Positions 26,847 to 36,939 are shown, counted from the first letter of the stretch. The stretch is DNA of 64,000 bases from Lacimicrobium alkaliphilum (GCF_002591895.1 NZ_NISX01000016.1:1-64000); one strand, 5' to 3'. Program-made: numbers and translations. The notes: generated by a model from the letters alone, not told the origin.

Positions 26847-28428
26847 CTAACCACACTGACCGATACCCTGATGTTTTGCGCATATGGCTTCAACCGTCTG
26901 TTCGCCGATGAAGCCGGTGGGTTGCAGGCCCTCCTGTGTATTCTGAAACTGCATGATTTTCTCAACAGAGGTGTTTTGACCACTATCGAGTGGCGCCACC
27001 AATGCGTCAATATCCTGCTCTTCGAGGTTCGCTTTCTGATACTGATAATCCAATATGGCCTGGAGTGTAACGGGGGTGATGTCGTCTGCCAGATGGTCAA
27101 ACACCGGACGTTCGAGCATTTCTATTACCCGCTCGCGCGTTTCGATGCCATAAAGGTTGTTGACAAAATCTGCTGGCAGGGATAACTCTTCCACAAGGGC
27201 TTGTTGCAAGGTTTCGGTGAGTGCCGGGTTTGTACAAAAGTCTGCTTCGCCAGCCAGCAACTCCTCGCTTTGGCACAAGGGTGATTGTGACCCACCATCT
27301 GCGCCGCCCTGTGTTTCCCCGTTGGCGGCATTTGAGACTACTGTACTGGATTTGGGGCTGACTGATACCATAAACTCCTGCACCCGCCCTGTAGTGTCTT
27401 TGACTTTTACGATGTGATTACCGGGCTTTGAATTGTTCAGCTTAATGGTCACTAATCCGCCGAAGGCGGGTGTTTGCTCGATCGTTAAATAGGTTTGGTT
27501 GGCGATGACTACATAGGTGCCGCTGCCACCGTTAACAGAAACCGATTGCGCGGCGGTCGAGCCCTCTGTAAAGCTCAGGGAGGTGGGATTGACAGAAATA
27601 CCGGCACCGATATCTGAAGTGTCAATACCACACTCCTGCAAAGATAGGCTGGATGGCTTCGGTGTATAGCGGTCGAGCAGGTTGTGTAAATCAGATGTGG
27701 CCTGTTCAAGTTCGGTATTTTTCTGCGCTAAGTCATCCAGCCGCTTAAGTAAATCTTTGGCTAAATCTTTTTGCGACGCTCCAGCACCTTGCGTCTCTAT
27801 ACCTTCTCCTGCGCCTGTGGGTGATGCCCCTTCGGCAGGGGAAAAGGCAGCGAAGTATGATTTATTGTCTGTATACAGGTTACCCATACCAGACAGAATG
27901 CCCGGCAGGGCAGACAATGACTGTATGGTATTGCCAAGGGCTTCATTCACATGTGCATTAATATCTTTTACTGCAACGGTCAGGGTACCCGGGGCGGTGT
28001 CAAACTGCTGCATCAACTGGCCTGTCTTTTGTTGCACTAATCTGGCTTGCGTTAAAGAGGCCTGTACATTATTAACGTATGCCATTGCCATAATTTTTGC
28101 AGCGTCACCATCATTAACGCGAGCAGACGCAGCGCGGACATATTTAAGCGTATTTGATACTTCACCGTAAACCTTAGCCAAATTCTCGAGCTCCTGACTG
28201 ATAGAGGTCTTATCTGAATCTGAGATGATAAATGGCTGAACACTGTAGGGCCGCCGCCATGTCTGCCGGAATGACCGGACAGAGAGTAACATTCTGGTCA
28301 TTGACAAGTAATGCATCATCTACATAAGGATTGGTAAGAGAACAGGAAGCCAATGAGAAGCAAACACATGAAGCCAGAGCGACCCGGGCTAATGAGAATT
28401 TATGAGTTGGAGAGTGATTCGACTGCAT
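26847..28428 (-). pseudogene. Lipoprotein with peptidoglycan-binding-like C-terminus, reading frame broken
   Basis: Frame one starts at ATG 28428 (MQSNHSPTHKF) and encodes a lipoprotein signal with lipobox LASC-S, then NPYVDDALLVNDQNVTLCP, ending at 28210. Frame two is open from 28319 to 26847 and continues the same protein (YSVQPFIISDSDKTSISQEL onward). The switch must occur near the G/C-rich run at 28248-28258, so one base has been lost or gained there. The body (about 60-250) is helical, a beta domain with GGSGTYVVIANQTYLTIEQ follows, and the C-terminal end (IMQFQNTQEGLQPTGFIG) resembles a peptidoglycan-binding repeat. The rest of the gene is intact, so this could be a recent mutation, a sequencing error or a recoded site. 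It is in an operon with the protease-transglycosylase fusion. Confidence 0.7.
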
Positions 28429-29093
28429 AATAGTTAACGTCCTTATTCCTTGTCTGCATATCAGAGTAGTCAATTTCTGATAGATGTTAGAAATTTTTTC
28501 CATTTTTTTGCAACGGTTGATTCAGATAGGAGGATTTCACGTTAGCGATCTAAATTTGATAGTACTGCTATTGACTGATTTGTGTACGGTCGGGTGCGTG
28601 TTTTGTAATCAGGTGTTGGGCATATCTCACACTGCCATGAGGTGCGTTTTTTCTGAGTTATCGCCATCAATCTGCTATTCAGACTCAGAACTATAAGGTT
28701 TTATAATCTAAAAACACTGCCGGGAGATAAAAAAGTTGTTGATTTAATAACCACAGTAATGTTAAAAAATAACAAAGCATACGTTATCATTATGTTATTT
28801 AGTAACTCATGGCTCGCAACGAGGAGAGTAAGGCTCCGACAGTAGTGGTGTCGTGCGATAATTTTTAATGGATTAAGTGCGGTGAATAAATCCGTTTGTG
28901 TGCTCACTCTTCATGCGATTGATTTATATGAGTTTATTATCGCATGGACGGTGTGATATTGGCTCGAAATGACAGCGCTGTCACCGGAAGGGCGATAACT
29001 ATTGAGAATACTGAAGCAAAGTATCAACAACAATAGAAAGCTGAAACTATGGTTATCACAATAACCAGAATAAAAAACACTGAGGGTTAAAAC
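28429..29093. promoter_or_regulatory. Intergenic region with a LacI-type palindrome upstream of a TonB receptor
   Basis: There is no convincing gene in these 665 nt. The perfect 14-nt palindrome TGACAGCGCTGTCA at 28970-28983 matches the shape of LacI-family operators (even palindrome with a central CG), which commonly control sugar-uptake TonB receptors in this group. It lies 110 nt before the receptor start. No LacI-family gene is in the window. A 70-codon open frame at 28484-28696 has no ribosome site or recognisable product. Confidence 0.6.
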
Positions 29094-32000
29094 ATGTCTA
29101 AAACATTTCAGAAAAAACGTCTGGTGACGGCAATTTCCGCCGCGATTACCTGTTCACTTTCTGCTTCGGTTTTTGCACAGGAGGTGGATACAGATGAGCC
29201 GGATTCAGCAGAACAGGTAGAGGTTGTAGAGGTAAAAGGCATGCGCAGCAGCCTGCTTAATGCACAGAACCTGAAACGTTACGCTGATACGGTGAAAGAT
29301 CTGATTACAGCGTCAGATATCGGTGCCTTGCCTGATAAGTCTGTAACGGAGGCCTTGCAACGGGTTCCGGGGGTCACCATTGAACGTTTCGCATCTTCTG
29401 ACGATCCAAAACATTATGCAGATGAAGGTACCGGTGTATTGGTGCGTGGATTGGATCGGGTGCGCAGTGAAATTAATGGCCGAGACGCGTTTAGTGCCAA
29501 CCCCTATGGTGGACTGAGCTATGAAGACTTTCCTGCTGAATTATTAGGTGCCGTAGAGGTGGTAAAAAACCAGACTGCCGATCTTATCTCTGGCGGTATC
29601 GCAGGCACGGTTAACCTGATTACCCGCAAGCCTTTTGATTCCGACAAGCGTCTGGTCTCATTTAACGCAAAGGCACATTACGGTGACTTTCGTAAGGAAA
29701 CCACACCTTCTTTCTCTGCGCTTTTTTCTGACAACTGGGATACGGATTCAGGCAAGTTCGGGTTGCTGATTGCGGCATCTCGCTCTGAATACAAAACCCG
29801 TGGTGACGGTGTTGGTCTGGGGAATTTCCATAGCCGTGGTCCCGTTGATACGTTCTCTTATGATGAGTGGGGTACACCGAGTCCCGGTGTGAAAGCGGGC
29901 CTGTATTCTAACCCTTGTATTCCTGATGCGTCAGATTGGCGTGCGTGTGATAATTTAGGTTTCGAAGACACCGTTCAGTATACAGATTCTGATGCGGCAG
30001 CTTATGTGCCTACGTTTGAAGGTACTGCCCTGACGGGGCAGGGCGAAGGTGATACCTGGTACACTCCGGCTGCCATTCACATGAGCACAGCTGAAAATGA
30101 TCGTAAACGCAGGGGCTTTACCACTTCATTACAGTGGGCAAGTGATGATGACACCATCGTTGCGACTCTGGAGCACATTAGTTCAAAAGCATCACTGGAA
30201 TACCGTGAGCGCCAGATTGGTCAGGCAACACAAGGCTTTAAAAGCGAGATGGCCTCGTCACATGACTGGGTTGACCGTGGAAGCGACTACCCACGTACTT
30301 TTGATGACAACGGCTTTCTAACCTCAGGTGTCGGTTTGGGTACCCACGCATCCGTACCCCTTATGTATCGTACCCGATGGAACTACAACGAAAACACCGT
30401 TGAAGATACCTCTTTCAACCTGCAGGTGAAGGCTACTGATCGCTTGAAACTAGAGCTGGATTATCAGCGAATAGATTCTGAAAAGGTCGTTCATAATTAC
30501 GGTATGGCTGGCCAGACTCGCGGCGGTCATGTGGCAAACGTATCCCCTTATTTCCTTGACATGCGCGGTGCCCGCCCAACCATTGAGTATCTTAGCGACA
30601 ACATCCTTACGCCGGGCTATGCGCCTGATGAGAATGGCGAGCCGATTATGACCGAGCCGAATTTGTTCCTGGCGTCGGGAATGGAACAGGAAGAGCGCAA
30701 CACCGCTGAGTCTGATAGCTTTCAGTTTGACGCCACTTATAGTTTGGATGGCGTCTGGTCGGGTATCAGTGCGGGTGCATACCATTCAGATAAAGACCTG
30801 ACCGTGCGGAATACCAATTACGAAGGCTGGTCTGCTATTGGCACGGCCTGGATTGATGAGGACCGCATTGCGGCCGCCGCAGTAAACCGGCCAGAACTTT
30901 TTGAGCGGGTTGATTTCTCAGATTTTTACAACGGTAATGTGCTGTTGGGGAATGTTGATAATTTCCTTTTCCCTGAGCTGAACCTGGTCAAAAACTATGC
31001 CGACTCATTACGTCAGGGTTGTCAAGAAGGATGGCACAATGCGACCAGCAGCGCTGCCAATGATGGTGAATGTACTGGTATCTACGTTCCTTATACCGAC
31101 AAGCCTAATCGCGTTGAAGGCCCCTTTGCCGCTCATAACATCAGCTCTATCAACGAAAAACGCACCGAGTTCTACGTTCGTGGTGACTTTGATACCATTG
31201 ATTGGGTTGTACCTGTAAAAGGTAACATTGGCCTACGTTACGTCAGCTACGATCTTGAATCTACCGGAGCGTTAGTGAATCCCCTGGCGTCAAATCGGGG
31301 GGAGGAAGGTACGTCGCGTAACGAAGTGATGCAACGTGACCATGCGGCGCTTTACGATATAGCCAATGGTGACGCGCTTCTGACTACGGTGAAAGGTACC
31401 GACTACAGCACTGTACTACCAAGCCTGAACCTGAATTTTGGGGTGGCCGACGATGTGGTTGTACGATTTGGTGCTTCCAAAGGGCTGTATTACCCAAGCT
31501 TGTTAGACACACGCAATCTCACCCTTATGAGCCTGGATTATACGCCTCGACTTGAAGACCCGTCCTTACCACTCAGTGAGGAGACTAACCCGGTTGTTGC
31601 ACTTGATGATATGAACCTGACAGCACTGGCCAGTAATCCCTATTTGGAGCCCGAAGAGTCCATTAACTTAGATTTGACTACTGAGTGGTATTTCGCACCA
31701 GCCGGCTTTGTGAGTGTGGGGCTATTTCACAAAAAGCTGGATAATATTATCCGTAACCGACAATTTGATCTCAATGTTGAGTACGGCGGACGGGATTACG
31801 ATGTATCTGCTTATGGTCCGGCGAATACGGGTTCTGGCACCATTAAAGGGGTTGAGTTCTCTTACTCTCAATTCTACGACATGCTGCCAGGAGCCTGGAG
31901 TGGGTTAGGTTTACAGTTCAACTTTACCTACATAAAGCAAAGTGATCTGGAAGATCCTAACGAAGTTGCAGAGGGTACGTTGGGCTTTAAAGAAGATGGC

Positions 32001-32387
32001 ACGCGGGTAGCGGATAATCGTCACACGTTCCGGGTGTTTACCGGGTTGCCACTGCAGGGGTATTCGGATAAGAACATGAACATCATTGGCATGTATGAAT
32101 ACGAGGATGTTTCATTTCGTCTCGCTTATACCTGGCGTTCTGAATACCTGTTGACATTACGTGAGTCTGAAGAGTATGCACCGGCCTTCGCCGAGGCCTC
32201 AGGCATGATGGATGCGAGCTTTTACTACACCATTAATGACAATTGGAAAATCGGTATTGAAGGCAGCAACCTGCTGGATACTCAAACCGAGACGCAATAT
32301 CAGATGAACCAGGAAGGCGTCAGAACGGATGCATTAAACTTCACAACTGACCGTCGATATGCGTTATCCGTTCGTGCTGTTTTCTGA
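29094..32387 (+). CDS. TonB-dependent receptor of the Xanthomonas/Caulobacter type
   Basis: The protein has 1097 residues. The signal peptide ends at SVFA-QE; the plug starts VVEVKGMRSSLLNAQNLKR and contains the characteristic SDIGALPDKSVTEALQRVPG and GGIAGTVNLITRKPFD motifs; the barrel ends RRYALSVRAVF. This subfamily (TIGR01782 type) usually imports carbohydrates or other large nutrients rather than siderophores. A GAGGG ribosome site precedes the ATG. It heads a cluster with two halogenase-like flavoproteins and a cupin-like protein, a gene set that often accompanies such receptors in Alteromonadales and Caulobacter, though what the extra proteins do there is not established. Confidence 0.92.
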   Translation: MSKTFQKKRLVTAISAAITCSLSASVFAQEVDTDEPDSAEQVEVVEVKGMRSSLLNAQNLKRYADTVKDLITASDIGALPDKSVTEALQRVPGVTIERFASSDDPKHYADEGTGVLVRGLDRVRSEINGRDAFSANPYGGLSYEDFPAELLGAVEVVKNQTADLISGGIAGTVNLITRKPFDSDKRLVSFNAKAHYGDFRKETTPSFSALFSDNWDTDSGKFGLLIAASRSEYKTRGDGVGLGNFHSRGPVDTFSYDEWGTPSPGVKAGLYSNPCIPDASDWRACDNLGFEDTVQYTDSDAAAYVPTFEGTALTGQGEGDTWYTPAAIHMSTAENDRKRRGFTTSLQWASDDDTIVATLEHISSKASLEYRERQIGQATQGFKSEMASSHDWVDRGSDYPRTFDDNGFLTSGVGLGTHASVPLMYRTRWNYNENTVEDTSFNLQVKATDRLKLELDYQRIDSEKVVHNYGMAGQTRGGHVANVSPYFLDMRGARPTIEYLSDNILTPGYAPDENGEPIMTEPNLFLASGMEQEERNTAESDSFQFDATYSLDGVWSGISAGAYHSDKDLTVRNTNYEGWSAIGTAWIDEDRIAAAAVNRPELFERVDFSDFYNGNVLLGNVDNFLFPELNLVKNYADSLRQGCQEGWHNATSSAANDGECTGIYVPYTDKPNRVEGPFAAHNISSINEKRTEFYVRGDFDTIDWVVPVKGNIGLRYVSYDLESTGALVNPLASNRGEEGTSRNEVMQRDHAALYDIANGDALLTTVKGTDYSTVLPSLNLNFGVADDVVVRFGASKGLYYPSLLDTRNLTLMSLDYTPRLEDPSLPLSEETNPVVALDDMNLTALASNPYLEPEESINLDLTTEWYFAPAGFVSVGLFHKKLDNIIRNRQFDLNVEYGGRDYDVSAYGPANTGSGTIKGVEFSYSQFYDMLPGAWSGLGLQFNFTYIKQSDLEDPNEVAEGTLGFKEDGTRVADNRHTFRVFTGLPLQGYSDKNMNIIGMYEYEDVSFRLAYTWRSEYLLTLRESEEYAPAFAEASGMMDASFYYTINDNWKIGIEGSNLLDTQTETQYQMNQEGVRTDALNFTTDRRYALSVRAVF

Positions 32388-32415
32388 TAGCGAACAGTAT
32401 TAAACGATGTATTAT

Positions 32416-32445
32416 AAACTGCGCAGTGGCAACACTGCGCAGTTT
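32416..32445 (+). terminator. Perfect GNRA-loop hairpin between receptor and halogenase genes
   Basis: AAACTGCGCAGTG (32416-32428) and CACTGCGCAGTTT (32433-32445) form a 13-bp perfect stem closed by a GCAA tetraloop, followed by TGTTGCTTTTGG. It sits 29 nt after the receptor stop and about 20 nt before the next gene. It probably acts as a partial terminator or 3'-end stabiliser, letting the receptor be made in excess over the downstream enzymes. Confidence 0.65.
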
Positions 32446-32466
32446 GTTGCTTTTGGTCAGTAAAAA

Positions 32467-34038
32467 ATGAATAGTTCGGCTGAGTACATGAATGATGGGT
32501 CATCTCAGCACGGTTTTACTATGCAAAACACATTAAAAACAATCTGTATTGTTGGCGGCGGAACAGCGGGCTGGATGGCCGCGACACTGCTTTCGACTGC
32601 CTTAAGGGGCAGTAAAATTCAGATTACTGTTATTGAGTCACCAGACATTGAAACCATTGGGGTGGGTGAGTCTACCGTACCCTCAATAATGGACTTTGTG
32701 CAGGCGTGTCAGATTAATCTTAAAGAATTTGTTCAGGCCACGTCAGCCAGCTTTAAATTAGGCATTCGGTTCGACGATTGGCTCACACCCGGAGAAAGCT
32801 ATTTTCACCCCTTCGGCAGAGTGGGTAAGGATATCAATGGGTTTGATTTTTATCAGGCCTGGCTGAAGTCTCTGGCTGACGGGCAGGAAACACGGTGGGT
32901 TGATCATTCCCCAAGCGCCATTATGGCCGAGCACGAGCGCTTTATGTTGCGCCCCCATCATTCTCAGAACTGGGTGTTATCCAGCTATGCCCATGCCCTT
33001 CATCTGGATGCGGTTCAGGTTGCTCGTTATTTGCGCAGCCTTTGTCATCAGCGCGGGGTAATCAGAACCGAAGCGACCGTTAACAACGTCATCGTTGATG
33101 AAAAGGCATTTATCCGCAGCCTGGAGCTGGACAACGGCTCAACCGTGAACAGTGATTTTTTTATCGACTGCACGGGCTTCACCGGGCTTTTAATCGAAAA
33201 ATCGTTGCAGGTGGGGTATCAGGACTGGTCAGATTATTTACCGTGCAATCGCGCCGTTACTGTTCAGACTGCCAGTGTGGGTCATCCGGTGCCTTATACG
33301 ATTGCAACCGCTCGAGAGGCAGGCTGGAGCTGGAAGATCCCTTTGCAACATCGCACAGGCAATGGCTATGTTTTTTCCAGTCGGTTTTGCAGTGACGAAA
33401 AAGCGTTAGACACGCTGGTTAACAGCGTCAGTGGCCCAATGCTGAATGAACCCAGGATTATCCCTTTTGTCACCGGTAAGCGAAAAAAAATCTGGCACAA
33501 TAACTGTTTAGCCTTAGGGCTTGCCGGCGGATTTTTAGAACCACTCGAATCTACCGCTATTCATCTGGTGTATAAAACCCTGGTCCATTTTATAAAACAC
33601 TTTCCTGACAGAGACTTTGACGCTGACACGGAACAGGCTTTCAATCAGAAAATCGATGCCGACTACGAAGAAATACGAGACTTTATTATTCTGCACTACT
33701 GTACTGCGGGGCGCGGTGACAGTGAGTTCTGGCGCTGGTGTCAGACGATGCCGGTACCTGAATCACTCAGCGAAAAAATACGTTGGTTCCGGCTAAGGGG
33801 CCAGCTAGAGCATACCCCCGGGCAGTTTTTTACCCGTGATAGCTGGTGTTCAATATTGGAGGGGATGAACATACGCCCACAAAAGTATCATCCTTTATTG
33901 GATGCTTTTGATCGTCAGAGCTTAGCCAGTACACTCAATCAGAATGTGCAGAACATCCGCTCTACCGTAATGAAAATGCCGGGCCATCATGAGTATATTC
34001 GGGAACATTGCCCGGCCAACTCAGCCACTGAGAAATAA
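32467..34038 (+). CDS. FAD-dependent tryptophan-halogenase-family protein, first copy
   Basis: A flavin-dependent halogenase-fold protein of 523 residues. The FAD motif VGGGTAGWMAA is at 29-39, the catalytic lysine is Lys97 in SASFKLGIRF (equivalent to PrnA Lys79), the family motif WSWKIP is at 287-292 and the active-site glutamate region FLEPLEST is at 357-363. All residues needed for hypohalous-acid chemistry are therefore present. A downstream ATG at 32521 (MQNTLKTICIV) could be the true start because it lies closer to the FAD motif; neither has a strong ribosome site. The second copy is at 35118-36623. In TonB-receptor clusters the substrate of such proteins is unknown; some relatives brominate indoles in vitro. 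Confidence 0.9.
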   Translation: MNSSAEYMNDGSSQHGFTMQNTLKTICIVGGGTAGWMAATLLSTALRGSKIQITVIESPDIETIGVGESTVPSIMDFVQACQINLKEFVQATSASFKLGIRFDDWLTPGESYFHPFGRVGKDINGFDFYQAWLKSLADGQETRWVDHSPSAIMAEHERFMLRPHHSQNWVLSSYAHALHLDAVQVARYLRSLCHQRGVIRTEATVNNVIVDEKAFIRSLELDNGSTVNSDFFIDCTGFTGLLIEKSLQVGYQDWSDYLPCNRAVTVQTASVGHPVPYTIATAREAGWSWKIPLQHRTGNGYVFSSRFCSDEKALDTLVNSVSGPMLNEPRIIPFVTGKRKKIWHNNCLALGLAGGFLEPLESTAIHLVYKTLVHFIKHFPDRDFDADTEQAFNQKIDADYEEIRDFIILHYCTAGRGDSEFWRWCQTMPVPESLSEKIRWFRLRGQLEHTPGQFFTRDSWCSILEGMNIRPQKYHPLLDAFDRQSLASTLNQNVQNIRSTVMKMPGHHEYIREHCPANSATEK

Positions 34039-34076
34039 TCTGCTTTGAGGAATCTTGATAAAAGTGTACAAAAAAC

Positions 34077-35093
34077 ATGACTGCTTATAGAGCTATCGCA
34101 GAATATTCGTCATTGAGTGCTCAGCAATTCTTTGAGCAGATTGTGCCTGCACAAAAGCCAATTGTGATACGTGGCTTTGCTCAAAGCTGGCCAGTGGTGG
34201 CCTCTGCAAAGAAAACGCCCGAAGATTTTGTCGCCTATCTGGGGCAGTTTTATAAGGGTAAAAAAGCCAGCATGGTGGTTGCGCCACCCTCCGCCAACAA
34301 GCGCTTTTATTACAATGATGATATGACCGGTATCAACTATTTAAGTGGCGAAGAGCGTGTCGACTTGTTTTTACTTCGTCTTCTGGAGCTCATCGACAGA
34401 GATGTTACTCCCGCCATTTCCATGCAAAACGCCCTGACCAGTGAGATTTTGCCGGGCCTTACCAATGAAAATCGCTCAGACTTCTTCAGCGAAGTGGAGC
34501 CACGTCTGTGGATTGGCAATGAGGGGATTGTCAGCGCTCATTATGATGGCTCTGATAATCTAGCCTGTGTTGTGGCGGGTCGCCGGCAATTTGTACTGTT
34601 CCCTCCGGAGCAAACCTGTAACTTATACCCTGGCCCACTCAACTTTACGCCCGCTGGTGCCCCCACGAGTCTGGTGGATTTTAACAACCCCGATTTTGAG
34701 CGTTATCCATTGTATAAGCATGCGCTGGCGCAGGCCTACAGTGTGGAGTTAGGGCCTGGTGATGCGATCTTTATTCCCATGCTGTGGTGGCACCATGTTG
34801 AATCGCTGGAAAAAGTGAACGCATTGATGAATTACTGGTGGACCGGATCGTCTGCCCCAGACGCTGTCTCTCCCAGCCCGATTGATAGCCTGAATCTGGC
34901 GCTGCTGGCCATGCGTGATATGACACCCAAACAACGCGATGCATGGCGTTGTTTGTTTGACCACTATCTTTTTAAACAAGGTGTTGACCCGGCTTCTTAT
35001 ATTCCGAAGCATCAGCATCATTTGTTAGGGGATCTTTCTCCTCAGTATATTGAGGGCGTCAAAGATTACTTTATTAAAAAATTACAAAAATAA
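34077..35093 (+). CDS. Cupin_8/JmjC-like protein of the halogenase cluster
   Basis: A 338-residue cupin-like protein related to JmjC and FIH-type 2-oxoglutarate/Fe(II) oxygenases. Candidate iron ligands are His155 and Asp157 in SAHYDGSD and a later His (239 or 240) in MLWWHHVES; the core GRRQFVLFPPEQ and LGPGDAIFIP are typical. In the family these proteins hydroxylate amino-acid side chains, but the substrate here is not known. It lies between the two halogenase-like genes, with gaps of 38 and 24 nt, so the three probably act together. Confidence 0.85.
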   Translation: MTAYRAIAEYSSLSAQQFFEQIVPAQKPIVIRGFAQSWPVVASAKKTPEDFVAYLGQFYKGKKASMVVAPPSANKRFYYNDDMTGINYLSGEERVDLFLLRLLELIDRDVTPAISMQNALTSEILPGLTNENRSDFFSEVEPRLWIGNEGIVSAHYDGSDNLACVVAGRRQFVLFPPEQTCNLYPGPLNFTPAGAPTSLVDFNNPDFERYPLYKHALAQAYSVELGPGDAIFIPMLWWHHVESLEKVNALMNYWWTGSSAPDAVSPSPIDSLNLALLAMRDMTPKQRDAWRCLFDHYLFKQGVDPASYIPKHQHHLLGDLSPQYIEGVKDYFIKKLQK

Positions 35094-35117
35094 AATGTCT
35101 TTAATGAGCAAATAACA

Positions 35118-36623
35118 ATGTTAAATAACGACAGTAAACTCCAGAAAATATTGATTGTTGGTGGCGGAACAGCCGGGTGGATGGCGGCAAATCTGCTGGC
35201 CTGTAAGTGGGAAGACACTGAAATTTGCTTAGTTGAGTCGAAAGAAATCGGTATTATCGGTGTTGGCGAAGGCAGTACCCCACACCTGAAGTTCTTTTTT
35301 GATGCCATTGATGTCGCTGATTCACAGTGGATGCCCCACTGTAATGCCACCTACAAAAATGGCATTACCTTTGACAAATGGTCGGCCATTCCGGGCTTTG
35401 AATCCTATTTTCACCCCTTTGCAGCGCAAACAGACGATGTGTTTACCGTTCCTCTTTTCTTTAAAAACGTTCAGGCCCGAATGCAGGGGTACAACGTTGA
35501 TGCCCATCCGGACAAGTACTTTCTGGAATCCTACTTATCAGAACATAATCTGGGCCCCTTGCCGGATGAATCTTTTCCCTTTGGTGTGGCATACGGATAC
35601 CACTTCGACTCTGCCCTTTTAGGTCAGTTTTTAGCCGAGCATGCGCAAAAAAAAGGCGTTTCGAGAATCTATGCCAATGTCACCGACGTTATCGTCAGAA
35701 ACGATGGAAACCTCAGCGGAGTCAGACTGGACGATGGCTCGCTGATAGAGGCAGACTTCTTCATAGATTGCTCGGGCTTTGACGCATTGCTGATGCAAAA
35801 GACCCTGAAGGTCGGCTTTAAAAGTTATAAGGAGAGTTTATTTAATGACGCGGCGGTGGTGATGCCAACGGCGATATCCGACGTGCTGCCGGCAGAAACC
35901 AAATCCACCGCACTGACCAACGGCTGGGCATGGAAGATTCCTTTGAGAAACCGATTTGGCAATGGTTATGTTTACAGCAGTGACTATATTGATTCGAATC
36001 AGGCTGAAACTGAACTCCGGGAACATCTGGGCTTGCTGGAAAGTGACACCGACGCACGGCATCTGAAAATGAAAGTCGGACGTGTTGAAAAACACTGGTA
36101 CAAAAACTGCCTTGCAGTGGGGCTTTCTCAGGGGTTTATTGAGCCATTGGAAGCAACGGCTATTGCACTTTCATTTAATACCATTGCGCAGTTTATGCAG
36201 TATTTCCAGCAAGGTCAGTTTACCAACAAATATGAAAGTGAATTTAACCGGGATATTAATGGCCGGTTTGATGGCATCCGGGATTATGTTGTTTGCCACT
36301 ATAAAGCGAACCAACGAACCGATAGCGATTACTGGCGGGACAATGCCGCAAATCCCAATATTTCAGATACCTTAAATAAGATTTTAACCCTATGGCAGAA
36401 AAGCCCGGATTTCGCCGGAGATATGGTTAAGTATAATCTGATAGGAGCCTACCAGCCCAAGTCATGGGCCTGTATGCTGGCAGGCTATGGTGTATTCCCC
36501 AAAGTAAATACCAATTCGTCAATTGATTATTCAGCGCATCAGCAGGAACTTGAAATGTTGAGGGATTTTATCCGGCGGTGCGGGTTAAACTTTAAACGCC
36601 ACGGTGAACTGCTGACACCGTAA
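35118..36623 (+). CDS. FAD-dependent tryptophan-halogenase-family protein, second copy
   Basis: A 501-residue protein. The FAD motif VGGGTAGWMAA is near residues 14-24, the catalytic lysine is Lys80 in ATYKNGITF, WAWKIP is at 270-275 and IEPLEATA is at 341-348. It is clearly paralogous to the first copy but divergent, so they likely have different substrates or form a heteromer. It is the last gene of the receptor cluster. The flavin must be supplied reduced; an FMN reductase gene is encoded 316 nt downstream, but it appears to belong to a separate cassette. Confidence 0.9.
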   Translation: MLNNDSKLQKILIVGGGTAGWMAANLLACKWEDTEICLVESKEIGIIGVGEGSTPHLKFFFDAIDVADSQWMPHCNATYKNGITFDKWSAIPGFESYFHPFAAQTDDVFTVPLFFKNVQARMQGYNVDAHPDKYFLESYLSEHNLGPLPDESFPFGVAYGYHFDSALLGQFLAEHAQKKGVSRIYANVTDVIVRNDGNLSGVRLDDGSLIEADFFIDCSGFDALLMQKTLKVGFKSYKESLFNDAAVVMPTAISDVLPAETKSTALTNGWAWKIPLRNRFGNGYVYSSDYIDSNQAETELREHLGLLESDTDARHLKMKVGRVEKHWYKNCLAVGLSQGFIEPLEATAIALSFNTIAQFMQYFQQGQFTNKYESEFNRDINGRFDGIRDYVVCHYKANQRTDSDYWRDNAANPNISDTLNKILTLWQKSPDFAGDMVKYNLIGAYQPKSWACMLAGYGVFPKVNTNSSIDYSAHQQELEMLRDFIRRCGLNFKRHGELLTP

Positions 36624-36745
36624 CAGCATGCCTTAATATACAGTGGCTCAGGCAGGATCTGATACGTGTCTCTGAAAGGTTCAGAACGGACAGGTAGCCA
36701 GGCGAATTAGAGTTTGAGCACGATTTTACAGAAGAAACCTAACGC

Positions 36746-36871
36746 GTGGAAAGAATATATGAAGACTCAGGTCGACGGAGTGATTTTGAGTGGGGGATGA
36801 TTAATGGCAAGTTATCGGCACTGCGTTGGGTGTTAGGTGACGAATGGGATATGCTGGACACCCAAAGTTAA
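36746..36871 (+). CDS. 41-residue cassette-type hypothetical protein
   Basis: A short frame from GTG 36746 to TAA 36869-36871 encodes 41 residues with a compact aromatic end: [20 protein letters not shown] then EWDMLDTQS. From memory, the [26 protein letters not shown] pattern is conserved among short proteins of many bacteria, often next to mobile elements or in integron cassettes; a search is needed to confirm. An upstream in-frame TAA (36740-36742) limits the start. The function is unknown. The stop codon overlaps an attC-like left end, as expected for a cassette. Confidence 0.6.
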   Translation: MERIYEDSGRRSDFEWGMINGKLSALRWVLGDEWDMLDTQS

Positions 36872-36913
36872 CAAAGCATTACAAAGGACAAGCCGGTGAG
36901 TGCGGCGTTATCT
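36866..36913 (+). repeat. attC-like recombination site, first (short or decayed)
   Basis: AGTTAACAAAGC at 36866-36877 resembles the left core of integron attC sites and GTGAGTGCGGCGTTATCT at 36896-36913 the right core (GCGTTA). The right half shares GTGAG-G-GG-CGTTA with the second site at 37608-37677. It is only 48 bp and has poor internal pairing, so it may be internally deleted. Confidence 0.45.
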
Positions 36914-36939
36914 AACATTGCTATCAGATGGAGTTCCAA

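Noticed and set aside
28484-28696. 70-codon frame upstream of the second TonB receptor
   Set aside because: No ribosome site, no recognisable motif, and it lies in a promoter-like AT-rich region.
36650-36745. Possible third attC-like site after the second halogenase gene
   Set aside because: GCGAATTAGAG loosely resembles a right core, but there is no GCGTTA and no matched arms.
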